Source: Photobacterium aphoticum (GTDB lineage: Bacteria; Pseudomonadota; Gammaproteobacteria; Enterobacterales; Vibrionaceae). Taken from it: DNA of 64,000 nt. Where the stretch lies: NCBI RefSeq assembly GCF_001029435.1, contig NZ_LDOV01000030.1, positions 1 to 64,000 of the forward strand, written 5' to 3'. The position numbers and the translations under genes are program-made. A model generated the notes under the pieces. It searched no databases. It saw only the letters and a program-made list of their open reading frames with translations, and was not told the DNA's origin. Below, in pieces: positions 34,358-42,884 of the stretch; the first letter of the stretch is position 1, and the number at the start of each line of letters is the position of its first letter.

Positions 34358-37348
34358 ATGGAAAAGCAGGATTATGATTTCACATTAATTGCCCCTCTCG
34401 ATACGTTAACGGGCGTGGATATGCTGAGCCTTGCCAGTCGCAGTCAATGGCGTATCCAACTGTTGGGTATTAAAGGGGGATGGAATGCCAATTTGGATGT
34501 CGCCTCTCTGTATTGCGTCCCAGAAAGCGTGCTGCAGACGTTCGAAGAACAGCGTCAACAGGGAATGGCTGATTACAGTGCGATCGCTCAGGCGGCAATC
34601 CAAGAGGCCACCCCAAAAGCCAATGTGATTATTCTGGGGAATGTTTTTACACAGGTATTGCCTTTGTTGTGGGAACAAGCTGGAAAAACCTTGGTCCGGC
34701 TGAATAAAGCGCCTACTCAAACCGCGATTCAGGCGTTAAGTGAATGGTTGAGTGAGCCATTGTCGGAACTGGAATTGGCTCATGCCACGTTCGAACGTGA
34801 TTATATTCCAGGCTTAGCCAGAGAAGGCATTCCTTTAGTCGCGACGGAAGAGGCGAGAGAAAAACCTTTGGCATCGGCGGTGAATACCACGGCGATTTCC
34901 TTAACGGATATTCTTCAGCGCAGTTGGCAGTTAGAGCGGGGCGTCTGCCATTGTGATGAGCTTATTGATTTTTCGCGGTTTGAAGCCATCGACCTTGATG
35001 ATATTAGATTGTATTTGGTGGATGAAAATGCACTCGACAGTCATGATGATTACACTTGCTTGAAGCAAACCTTCCTTGACCGTCTGCATTTATTTCATGC
35101 AAACGAGAAAAAGGATGGACAAGCCGCGTATCAAGGCGCAGCGTCTAGACACTCGCCGTTTAAGTTAAAAACCGCCATGGTGTTGTTTTGTAAAGCGGGA
35201 GCCGATACCTCATCTTCTCTTTCTGATCATGTTGAGCAGCTATCCCGGGTTGAACTGATAGAATTTGTCACCAGCCAAAATGAACAAGAAGCGATAGCGG
35301 CTTTAGCGAATGATACTGCGTTAGAAGGCTTGGCCGAAACGACGATCGTTTCCGGTCAATTCAGCCATTATTTCCGGGCCCAAATTCGACAACGTTCGGT
35401 GAATGACACCCGTAATGTGATAGACACGATCGTCGACAACCTGCTGGGATTAAGTTTGAAAGGAGGGCGTCCATTACGTCATTATGGCTGTACCTTCTTT
35501 TTACCGTTCAGATTAAAGCATCGCGACAATACTTTCCTGCAACAATTAGATGACAGCAAACAGTGGCATTACAGTAAAACCGTATTGGCCAATGACGTAT
35601 TTAGTACGGCTTCGCAATCAATGGGCAGTGCTGTCGCTGGTTTTTCTGATAATGAAAATGAGGGATGGAACCGGGTCGCCAATGACCGGGATGCTTATTT
35701 GTATTTCCAACCTGTGATTCGTCATCGTTTTTTTAATCTCGATGAAAATAGCTTGCCTTATCACTGTGAGGAAGAAAAAACACCGGAGTCATCCATGAGG
35801 GTATGGCGTTTGCTATCGCGTGATGATGAAGAAACGTTACATGCCAGTACGGGGTTACAGTGGGTACTTAAGGAAACCAAGGCATGGGACTTAACGAAGC
35901 CTGTTACGGTGTCGGGTAACATTGATAACCTTCATCTTTACCACTTCTATAATGATGTATATATCTTTGCGGTGCAGGTGCATGAACGCTTCTTTGACGG
36001 AAACAGTTCTTTTGCTCGGGAAGACAGCGGTTGGTGGCATGATTGTTTCAGATATCTTGGTGATAAAAATAACCTCAAGCATAAAGAGCATGTTTACTCG
36101 ATTCGACGCGCCATGCTGGCCCCATGGCTAAATTACACCGATAAAATGCGCCAGTTATTCCCATCATTTGCACCACGTCAACAAGATAATGACGTGACGG
36201 TGGAATTTGCGTTGCAAAAAGCCGGAGCAACCCCTGACTATACGTCTCGAATCAATAATTACCAGCAACTGAAAGAGGATAAATATACGCTGCCAGAAGA
36301 TGTCAGCAATATGATGAAATGTTTGTTTACAGGGAATGACACTCCCGAGTTTAAACCATTTATTGATAATCGCATGTTTGTTAATGTCAGCTACGGTTTG
36401 GCCGGAAACCCGATGATCAATACCAGCAGTTCGGCTAAATATGAAATGCTCTTTTCCTTAGCCGCTTATGTAGATCCGATGTTTAAAGGCTTTGATCGCC
36501 TAGAGGGCTATGCATATGATCGACACTTTGTGACTAACTTGTTGGACAAAGAGCAATACGGCCGCTGGAACGAACTGGGTTCTCGGTTTGCGTATACGGA
36601 TTATTCAAATGTGTACATGGGGTTCCATAATGAATACAACCATAAAATTGGTCCCTGCCATGTGTTTTCTGTTTACCAAAACATGCTGTTGTTGGGCTTG
36701 TTTAATCGCGAAACCTTACACGATTTCAGCGAACGGGTGAGTGAAATATCTAAAACATTAGAAAAAGAAAATGCCAAGCAGTTTAACCAAATAAAGTCTG
36801 ATTTTGTCACCTTTACCAATGTCTCTTGGTTTAAAGAAGTGTCGTCGCAAATTCAAGGGAAAGAAATTTACCAAAAGATTACGGCGGGGTTGAAACTAGA
36901 AGATGAATATACGTTTATTGAAAAAGAAGTAGATGCAGCCGATGGGCATTATAACGGGAACATAATGTCAAGGTTATCAACAGCAGCTGCAATATTAGCA
37001 ATAGCCATGTTGTTTGCAGAGGCATTAAAAGCCACATTCTATGGTCTGCATATTGGGGTTAATATTGCTTTGTCAGTGGTGTTTTTGGTTTTGACAATTA
37101 AAGTAATGAATTACCTTGGTATGAAAGATGAGATTATTGCTTTAGTTATGAATAGAATTGAATCTATGCATGAAACAATTAAGGAAAATCATGTGTTAAA
37201 TAAAATCAAAAAGACAGTGACAAATGGGGAAGCATCGAACAGTGACCCTTCCTTAATTGTGAAGAATAAAATGAAAGCAGAAGACTTTCCTTCTGAGTCT
37301 CCACATAGAGAAGAAACACCACCTCGAAAAGAAAAAGATCACGTATAA
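34358..37348 (+). CDS. Large protein with two C-terminal membrane helices, unknown; candidate CRISPR-linked effector
   Basis: I do not recognise the 996-residue product. ATG 34358 has gggag just upstream; an in-frame start at 34259 has none. Residues 1 to about 865 are soluble, mixed alpha/beta, with no signal peptide. The last part before the membrane is helical and charged (KTLEKENAKQFNQIKSD; then KLEDEYTFIEKEVDAAD). Two helices follow at about 875-895 and 898-920, joined by a very short loop, then a basic tail of about 75 residues. This topology (big cytoplasmic domain, long stalk, two close C-terminal helices) is reminiscent of CorA channels, but the GMN motif is absent. CorA-like proteins are known partners of some type III CRISPR systems. 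It ends 118 bases from CRISPR array 1, convergent to it. The role is inference only. Confidence 0.6.
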   Translation: MEKQDYDFTLIAPLDTLTGVDMLSLASRSQWRIQLLGIKGGWNANLDVASLYCVPESVLQTFEEQRQQGMADYSAIAQAAIQEATPKANVIILGNVFTQVLPLLWEQAGKTLVRLNKAPTQTAIQALSEWLSEPLSELELAHATFERDYIPGLAREGIPLVATEEAREKPLASAVNTTAISLTDILQRSWQLERGVCHCDELIDFSRFEAIDLDDIRLYLVDENALDSHDDYTCLKQTFLDRLHLFHANEKKDGQAAYQGAASRHSPFKLKTAMVLFCKAGADTSSSLSDHVEQLSRVELIEFVTSQNEQEAIAALANDTALEGLAETTIVSGQFSHYFRAQIRQRSVNDTRNVIDTIVDNLLGLSLKGGRPLRHYGCTFFLPFRLKHRDNTFLQQLDDSKQWHYSKTVLANDVFSTASQSMGSAVAGFSDNENEGWNRVANDRDAYLYFQPVIRHRFFNLDENSLPYHCEEEKTPESSMRVWRLLSRDDEETLHASTGLQWVLKETKAWDLTKPVTVSGNIDNLHLYHFYNDVYIFAVQVHERFFDGNSSFAREDSGWWHDCFRYLGDKNNLKHKEHVYSIRRAMLAPWLNYTDKMRQLFPSFAPRQQDNDVTVEFALQKAGATPDYTSRINNYQQLKEDKYTLPEDVSNMMKCLFTGNDTPEFKPFIDNRMFVNVSYGLAGNPMINTSSSAKYEMLFSLAAYVDPMFKGFDRLEGYAYDRHFVTNLLDKEQYGRWNELGSRFAYTDYSNVYMGFHNEYNHKIGPCHVFSVYQNMLLLGLFNRETLHDFSERVSEISKTLEKENAKQFNQIKSDFVTFTNVSWFKEVSSQIQGKEIYQKITAGLKLEDEYTFIEKEVDAADGHYNGNIMSRLSTAAAILAIAMLFAEALKATFYGLHIGVNIALSVVFLVLTIKVMNYLGMKDEIIALVMNRIESMHETIKENHVLNKIKKTVTNGEASNSDPSLIVKNKMKAEDFPSESPHREETPPRKEKDHV

Positions 37349-37375
37349 CTGAATAGCATTATTGATATGGATTGA

Positions 37376-37402
37376 GGCCACCTTGCAAGGTGGCCTTTTT
37401 TT
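37376..37402 (+). terminator. Rho-independent terminator after the large membrane protein gene
   Basis: Perfect 20-base palindrome ggccaccttgcaaggtggcc followed by seven T. It is only T-rich on the + strand, so it ends the 34358 gene and separates it from the arrays. Confidence 0.92.
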
Positions 37403-37465
37403 GTCTCTATCTTATCGACACACCGTATGTCATTGGCGGGTGAATGTGTGATTGTTCCCGTGCGT

Positions 37466-37851
37466 TTGCCAACGGCCTAAACGGCCAAGCGCACTGAAAG
37501 GAATAACAAATTATTTTTTAAGTTAGCAGGTAATGTTTCAACGGCCTAAACGGCCAAGTGCACTGAAAGCTAAAGTCTGTTTTTGATGGCGTGGGGTATT
37601 AGTTTCAACGGCCTAAACGGCCAAGAGCACTGAAAGAAAACAACATCGACAGCGGAATGTTTGAGTATGCAAAGTTTCAACGGCCTAAACGGCCAAGTGC
37701 ACTGAAAGATAATGACTGTTAAGTTAGTCGTAAACCAAGCGGTAAGTTTCAACGGCCTAAACGGCCAAGTGCACTGAAAGAGGACTGAAGAGAGACAGAG
37801 AAGAGAGAAGAAAAAAGTTTCAACGGCCTAAACGGCCAAGTGCACTGAAAG
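37466..37851 (-). CRISPR. CRISPR array 1: 6 repeats, 5 spacers
   Basis: The 35-base repeat, on the + strand, begins gtttcaacggcctaaacggc and ends caagtgcactgaaag. Repeats start at 37466 (degenerate 5' end), 37535, 37602, 37674, 37746 and 37817. Spacers are 34, 32, 37, 37 and 36 bases. Read on the minus strand the repeat ends GTTGAAAC, a usual type III crRNA handle, and the leader lies on the right, so transcription runs leftward. The degenerate repeat at 37466 is then the old, distal end. Most repeats have caagtg where array 2 has caagcg. Confidence 0.97.
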
Positions 37852-38070
37852 TGGTGGTATTATTTCAGTATGAACTTCAATAAGATAGCCCCCTGTTTCC
37901 TCCGCCCTAACGTTATCCACAAGCAACGACCTTTTTGCATAACACGCATTGTTGATACCTTTCATGATTCTATCACTAATGGGTTGTTAATAAGGATAAA
38001 AATGCCCGTGCTGTTAAAGAACCGATTCAGTCGCTGACTCATAGTATTTCAGCTTGTGGAAACGTTGCAA
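37852..38070 (-). promoter_or_regulatory. Leader of CRISPR array 1 (duplicate of the array 2 leader plus the cas2 tail)
   Basis: About nine bases in ten match 39475-39692 by eye, from the first repeat to gttgcaa. The last 30 bases (38041-38070 region) still encode ATFPQAEIL-stop, the C-terminus of Cas2, although no cas2 gene is present here. It includes ttatccaca at 37913-37921. It should hold the promoter of array 1 and the signals read by the Cas1-Cas2 integrase. Confidence 0.85.
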
Positions 38071-38085
38071 CGGGTGTCTGGCGGA

Positions 38086-38688
38086 TTACGGTTTTTTCAC
38101 TGTGCATTGTGAGACAAAGCGGCCGTGTGTTTGCCAATGGGTAAAGCAGGCTTTTAGCAGCTGGGCATCATACAAAGCATTATGGGGTTGACCGGCATCT
38201 GCCATCATTGAGTGAGCGGGCAATAACTGTTGGCGTGGGGTGAGCGGGTCAATCTGCTGCAAGGTCAACAGTGTTGAAAAGTCATGCACGATATAGGTTA
38301 ACGGGGCGGGCAAGTGTAGTGAACCGCCAAACAGTTGGCAAAATAGCACCCAATCGTATGCCGGGCAATCAGCCCACATCTCTATATCATCATACACACT
38401 TAACCACTCTGTCAGCGCTGCCGCAATGTGCGGTTCGGTGTCAAATATCCATGTACTTTGTTGTGCGGTGCTGAGCGCATCATGGCGAAAGGTTGCCTGA
38501 TTGTCTGGTTGGGTCAGCCATTGCATATGGGGCAGCACATGTTGCTGCAACCACGGGTCTAGGGTATAGGTTTTTGCCTCCATGCACTCGGCATAAAATG
38601 TGCGTCCGTTTTCATCCACCAAGGCCAGGCTCAGTAAACGTGCCGATTGGGTCAGTGCGGTAAATTCAGAATCAAAAAACACTCTCAC
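38086..38688 (-). CDS. DEDDh 3'-5' exonuclease between the two CRISPR arrays
   Basis: A 200-residue protein of the Rv2179c/RNase T-like exonuclease type. The DEDDh residues are visible: FFDSEF (D6, E8) at the start, a D in WADCPAYDW near 105-112, and H and D in HNALYDAQLL near 165-175. Such enzymes remove nucleotides from 3' ends of RNA or DNA. The start is GTG 38688 with aaggat eight bases before it. It is on the cas strand, downstream of array 2 and upstream of the array 1 leader. In other CRISPR systems DnaQ-like DEDDh exonucleases trim prespacers, and some are fused to Cas2; a similar role here is an inference from position. Confidence 0.82.
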   Translation of the reverse strand: MRVFFDSEFTALTQSARLLSLALVDENGRTFYAECMEAKTYTLDPWLQQHVLPHMQWLTQPDNQATFRHDALSTAQQSTWIFDTEPHIAAALTEWLSVYDDIEMWADCPAYDWVLFCQLFGGSLHLPAPLTYIVHDFSTLLTLQQIDPLTPRQQLLPAHSMMADAGQPHNALYDAQLLKACFTHWQTHGRFVSQCTVKKP

Positions 38689-38742
38689 CGTCTTATCCTT
38701 TTATGTGCCGTTATTTTCTCATTGTAAAGCGGGGAATGCCCC

Positions 38743-39474
38743 ATGCCAACGGCCAAGCGCACTGAAAGGATGATCTCTGAATGTAAGTTCGCAGTTCCTT
38801 CTTTGTTTCAACGGCCTAAACGGCCAAGCGCACTGAAAGACTATCAAATTTTAGTGGGCACCCAATACAGAATGTTTCAACGGCCTAAACGGCCAAGCGC
38901 ACTGAAAGCAAAGAGTATGTTGATGATACTTTCAACAAACTGTTTCAACGGCCTAAACGGCCAAGCGCACTGAAAGAGTTTCGTGAGAAAATGCATGCTA
39001 ACAAACAGCGAAGTTTCAACGGCCTAAACGGCCAAGCGCACTGAAAGACGGTAAATTTTTACTAAAAATGCGGATAACCGCAGTTTCAACGGCCTAAACG
39101 GCCAAGCGCACTGAAAGACAATAAGACAGCTATCGACCATGCAAAATTCTACGTTTCAACGGCCTAAACGGCCAAGCGCACTGAAAGAAGTCCTGTTCAA
39201 CACCCATGTGTCACATGGTGTTAAGTTTCAACGGCCTAAACGGCCAAGCGCACTGAAAGCACATTACTGATGTGGATGCGTCTGTTCATTCAGACTTGTT
39301 TCAACGGCCTAAACGGCCAAGCGCACTGAAAGAATTAAGGATGTTTGATTATGAAATTCATGAATGTGGTTTCAACGGCCTAAACGGCCAAGCGCACTGA
39401 AAGTCCGTGCGGATAAGAAATCCGATCAAGTCATAAGGAGTTTCAACGGCCTAAACGGCCAAGCGCACTGAAAG
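38743..39474 (-). CRISPR. CRISPR array 2: 10 full repeats plus one truncated, 10 spacers
   Basis: Full repeats of 35 bases start at 38805, 38874, 38942, 39013, 39083, 39153, 39225, 39298, 39369 and 39440 and are identical to each other by eye. The leftmost repeat, ending at 38768, has lost nine bases (taaacggcc) and has an altered 5' end. Spacers are 36, 34, 33, 36, 35, 35, 37, 38, 36 and 36 bases. Leader on the right and repeat 3' end GTTGAAAC on the minus strand give leftward transcription, the same direction as the cas genes. Confidence 0.98.
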
Positions 39475-39692
39475 GGTAGCATTATTTCAGTACGCACATC
39501 AATAAGATAGCACCCTGTTTTCTCCGCCCTAAAGTTATCCACAAGCACCGGCCTTTTTGCATAACACACATTGTTGATACCTTTTATGATTATATCACTA
39601 ATGGGTTGTTAATAAGGATAAAAATGCCCGTGCTGTTAAAGAACCGATTCAGTCGCTAACTCATAGTATTTCAGCTTGTGGAAAAGTTGCAA
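39475..39692 (-). promoter_or_regulatory. Leader of CRISPR array 2, overlapping the cas2 3' end
   Basis: Region between cas2 and the first repeat, conserved in the array 1 leader. It carries ttatccaca at 39535-39543, which matches the DnaA-box consensus and is kept in both copies. A run ttgttaataaggat lies near 39605-39618. The conservation continues through the last nine codons of cas2. Confidence 0.85.
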
Positions 39693-39939
39693 TAGGCTCT
39701 CCCCATATATCAAACGACTTTTTTCGGGCATTGTGAGGCAGCCAGTAAAAGCGCAAACTGTCTGTATCATCCACGTATTTTTTGCAGCGTTTTTTCAGCG
39801 TGGTTAACGCTTTATTATCCCTCAGGGTGATCTCAAACACCGAGTATTGTACACGCTCACCATACCCCAGCAGTAACCGGCTGAGGCGACGGCGTTTCTT
39901 GTCATCTTCTATATCAAAGCAAGCAAGGTAAACGTACAT
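39661..39939 (-). CDS. cas2: CRISPR-associated protein Cas2
   Basis: A 92-residue ferredoxin-fold protein: MYVYLACFDIEDDKKRRRLS, with the usual Asp after the first strand, then LLLGYGERVQYSVFEI. It forms the adaptation complex with Cas1. A good ribosome site (aaaggag) precedes it, and it follows the Cas6-RT-Cas1 gene by 35 bases. It is the last cas gene before the array 2 leader. Confidence 0.96.
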   Translation of the reverse strand: MYVYLACFDIEDDKKRRRLSRLLLGYGERVQYSVFEITLRDNKALTTLKKRCKKYVDDTDSLRFYWLPHNARKKSFDIWGEPIATFPQAEIL

Positions 39940-39974
39940 GGTTCAGCTCCTTTTGTGTCAGTGATGCGGTGTGT

Positions 39975-42836
39975 TTATTGGGGAGTCCAAGGGGTAAATA
40001 CGGTATCAAGCTTTAATGCCATTTTGACGTCTCGCGTTTGTTGCAAAATATCATCAATCAATCGTGTTTCTTTTTTGGACCGTTGGTAAGTTAACGCCGT
40101 CAGTAGTGCCGTCAGGAAGGTTTTTCTGGCCGCCGCACTCATCTCACAACCCTCATCGGTAAGGGCAAAGTCTTCCGGTTTTAACTGGCGTTTATGCACC
40201 ATCGTTAGCACGACACGCTCGACAATCACGCGAATAGGTTCCATTAAATCAGAGGCAAGTGTTTTGTGCGCTCCGTGATTTTGGTGATAAAAGCCCGCCC
40301 ATGGACACAGCCCCACCATTTGAATCAGGGTGTCACATAAGTGGTAGAGATAGGTATACCCCAGCGAGAGCATGGCGTTAACGGGATCGGTTGGCGGGCG
40401 TTTATTGCGGCCATTAAAGTCCCATTCTTCCGGGAGGCTTTCCCTGAAAAATTGCCACAACAGTTTGGCGGCCTCACCTTCATGCCCCAATAGCGTTGCA
40501 CTGTCTTCCACCCGTTGGATTTTTTGTTTGATGCGTTTCAGTGCCTCTTTGCCATGCCAGTGAGGATCGCGGCGGGTAATGAGGGCAATTTGCCCCGTTA
40601 CACGGGCAGTGATCACGGCCTTGGCATATTTTAATGCGGTATCCGGTTGCTGAAATTGGACCGTTTGTAACAACCAAAGCGGGTAGCCATGCGAGGGCTG
40701 GTTCGCACAGGCGACGCCTTGGTACTGACCGTATCGTGAGGCGAAGTGAACAGGAATGCCCTGTTGCATCGCCATACGCAATGCCGGTGTGGTGATATGG
40801 TGAGGGCCGAGTAATAACACGCTTTCGATGGCTTGCCAGCTGAAATAGCGATCTTTGTCCTCTTGCGTGACTTTGAGTTTGTTATTGTGGCATGTCAAAA
40901 AGGCAAGGCTGCCCGTAATGATTAGGAAGGTGCCTAAATGCTGGCGTTCACCGATTTTCTGTTCGGTTTTCGCCTTGGCGACAGTGAGTTCGCGCGCATG
41001 GTTGGGGTAAGCGGCATTCAGCAGGTGTGCTTCTTTTCGGTAGGCGGTACTGGTTTCAATGGCGTAACCGTCAATAAAGAGAAAGCCGAGATAACGGAAT
41101 CCTTTTTTAGCTTCCACAATATGGGTTTTACGCGCTTTGAGGGTTAACCCATGTTCATTCAGAGAGGCGATAACGTGGGGGAGCGCCTGTTGGGCTTGTT
41201 GCTGTGAGGTAAAGAGCAACACAAAGTCATCAGCATAACGTACCAACTGGTAGTCCAGAGCCAGCATATCGCCATCAAAGTCATCCAGAATCAGGTTGGC
41301 AAGCAGAGGGCTTAAGGGCGAACCTTGAGGGAGCCCTTGTGTACGGGGGATTTCATCGCCGTCTGGGGTACGAATAGGCGCTTTTACCCAGTTCATGATC
41401 ACGGGAACTAAAGGATCTGACGGGAACAGTAGATGCAGACGTGCGGCGAGGTTTGTCCAGCACACACTGTCGAAAAAGCTGTCGACATCACTTTCTAATG
41501 CCCACTCATAACCTTGACGAATAGCATCGTTAATGGCGTCTTTGGCGTTGAAACGGGAACGCCCTTTACGGTAACCGTAACTTTGATGTTTCCATAACGG
41601 ATCGAATGCTTCATTGAGTAAGCTGGCGACGGCTTTTTGCAGTACACGGTCTTGCCAAGGGGGAATAGAGAGTGTGCGGGTGCCACCGTCGTCTTTGTCT
41701 ATATCGACTTGTTGCAAGGTGGGGGCGGTAAAGGTGCCCTCAAGCAATTGTGCACATTGCTGGCGCAACTGGGTCAGGGTGTGTTGCTTTTGCGTTTCAG
41801 ACAGATCACCGCGCCACGATTTATGCAGCGCCTCGGTTATGCGGCTTTCGCTGATACTTTGGTGCAATAGCGCATGCGCCGCAGAAGGCTGGGGAATACA
41901 CGTTTCCCCATTAAGGGTGAACAGTGTAAAGCGCCCTAAACCAAATGCCCGGCTTTGGCCTATCCCTATAAATTGGCCTAATACCAGCAGGGCGACACAC
42001 CAGCGGGGCAGTTGTGCTAACCCTTGGCAGTGTGCGGTAAATAAGGTGCCCCCCATATTTTTCTTATCTTGTGTGTAAGATGCCGGTTGCTGTTTGTGCT
42101 TATTCTGCCCGTAGTGATGAGCGATCCAAAAGCTGATTTCCGGCGTGAACGTAAAAGAGGGCCACGCTGTGCGGGCATAGCGTGTGCCGCTGATTTGCTC
42201 GATTAAGCCGATGAAGGTGTCGTTTAGGCGCTGTGCCAATAGCGCATCTGTCAAATCTTGTTTGTTGTGGCAATACCGTTGCGTGCCTTTGCGGTTGGGC
42301 GAATTGTTAGCTTGAGAGGCCATTTTTTTTAACCGCATGGGCGTGGTGCAACGTAACTGGCATTGGTCTTGCTCTTGCCAAAATGCGACATATTCAGCCA
42401 GGGCATCTAAGCCAAATGGGGTGCAGTCTTCAAGTTGCGTGACATCGTGTCCGGTGAAATAACATTGTATGCGGTGGCAGCGGAGGTTTTGCTGAAACAC
42501 GGCTGTGCGAGGCAGTGCGTCGGCACTGCGAGGTAAATGTTGCAGTGCGGTAAGGGCGCGTTGCAGTTGTGCGGTGCCGTTGGCTGTGGCCGTTAAGGTG
42601 AAGCGGTACAAGTCGCCCGTTTGGTAATGGGTATGGCCATTCTCTAACGGTTGAATGCCGAATCCATCGCTAAACCCTGCCGGGCTACCACACAGCGTGC
42701 GTAACCAAGCATGTAGTGGTACGTGATGAAGAAAATCGGTTTTGATGGGGTGTGTGACGGCCAGTGTGACGACCACACTGCGCAATGGCAGAAGCTGAGC
42801 GATGGGTTCAATACTGTTAAGAGGTGGATTTATCAT
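39975..42836 (-). CDS. Cas6-reverse transcriptase-Cas1 fusion
   Basis: A 953-residue three-domain protein (numbering from ATG 42836, which has aaggaag upstream). The N-terminal part, about 1-310, is Cas6-like, with the glycine-rich loop GQFIGIGQSRAFGLGRF near its end. The reverse transcriptase, about 350-620, resembles group II intron enzymes: ALESDVDSFFDSV (D450), TQGLPQGSPLSPLLANLI and the catalytic YADD (534-537). Cas1 follows: LLGHEGEAAKLLW (E786), FYHQNHGAH (H851) and SDLMEPIR (D863). All catalytic positions look intact. In Marinomonas mediterranea such a protein acquires spacers from RNA. The Cas6 part should cut pre-crRNA. A longer in-frame GTG start at 42866 would add 10 residues and lacks a ribosome site. 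Confidence 0.95.
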   Translation of the reverse strand: MINPPLNSIEPIAQLLPLRSVVVTLAVTHPIKTDFLHHVPLHAWLRTLCGSPAGFSDGFGIQPLENGHTHYQTGDLYRFTLTATANGTAQLQRALTALQHLPRSADALPRTAVFQQNLRCHRIQCYFTGHDVTQLEDCTPFGLDALAEYVAFWQEQDQCQLRCTTPMRLKKMASQANNSPNRKGTQRYCHNKQDLTDALLAQRLNDTFIGLIEQISGTRYARTAWPSFTFTPEISFWIAHHYGQNKHKQQPASYTQDKKNMGGTLFTAHCQGLAQLPRWCVALLVLGQFIGIGQSRAFGLGRFTLFTLNGETCIPQPSAAHALLHQSISESRITEALHKSWRGDLSETQKQHTLTQLRQQCAQLLEGTFTAPTLQQVDIDKDDGGTRTLSIPPWQDRVLQKAVASLLNEAFDPLWKHQSYGYRKGRSRFNAKDAINDAIRQGYEWALESDVDSFFDSVCWTNLAARLHLLFPSDPLVPVIMNWVKAPIRTPDGDEIPRTQGLPQGSPLSPLLANLILDDFDGDMLALDYQLVRYADDFVLLFTSQQQAQQALPHVIASLNEHGLTLKARKTHIVEAKKGFRYLGFLFIDGYAIETSTAYRKEAHLLNAAYPNHARELTVAKAKTEQKIGERQHLGTFLIITGSLAFLTCHNNKLKVTQEDKDRYFSWQAIESVLLLGPHHITTPALRMAMQQGIPVHFASRYGQYQGVACANQPSHGYPLWLLQTVQFQQPDTALKYAKAVITARVTGQIALITRRDPHWHGKEALKRIKQKIQRVEDSATLLGHEGEAAKLLWQFFRESLPEEWDFNGRNKRPPTDPVNAMLSLGYTYLYHLCDTLIQMVGLCPWAGFYHQNHGAHKTLASDLMEPIRVIVERVVLTMVHKRQLKPEDFALTDEGCEMSAAARKTFLTALLTALTYQRSKKETRLIDDILQQTRDVKMALKLDTVFTPWTPQ

Positions 42837-42857
42837 ACCGATGATCTTCCTTGGTAT

Positions 42858-42876
42858 GCCCCTCACAGAGAGGGGC
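42858..42876 (-). repeat. Hairpin between effector and adaptation genes
   Basis: Perfect 7-bp stem gcccctc/gaggggc with loop acaga, between the stop of the 792-residue RAMP gene and the ribosome site of Cas6-RT-Cas1. No T run follows on the minus strand, so it is more likely an RNA stability or translation element than a terminator. Confidence 0.5.
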
Positions 42877-42884
42877 GGGTAGGG

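Noticed and set aside
38743-38973. Open frame of 76 codons across the start of array 2
   Set aside because: It consists of repeats and spacers; the repeated peptide simply mirrors the CRISPR repeat.
37466-39474. Reading the CRISPR arrays on the + strand because the repeat also ends in CTGAAAG there
   Set aside because: The conserved leader is on the right of both arrays and the degenerate repeats are on the left. The minus strand gives GTTGAAAC and agrees with the direction of the cas genes.
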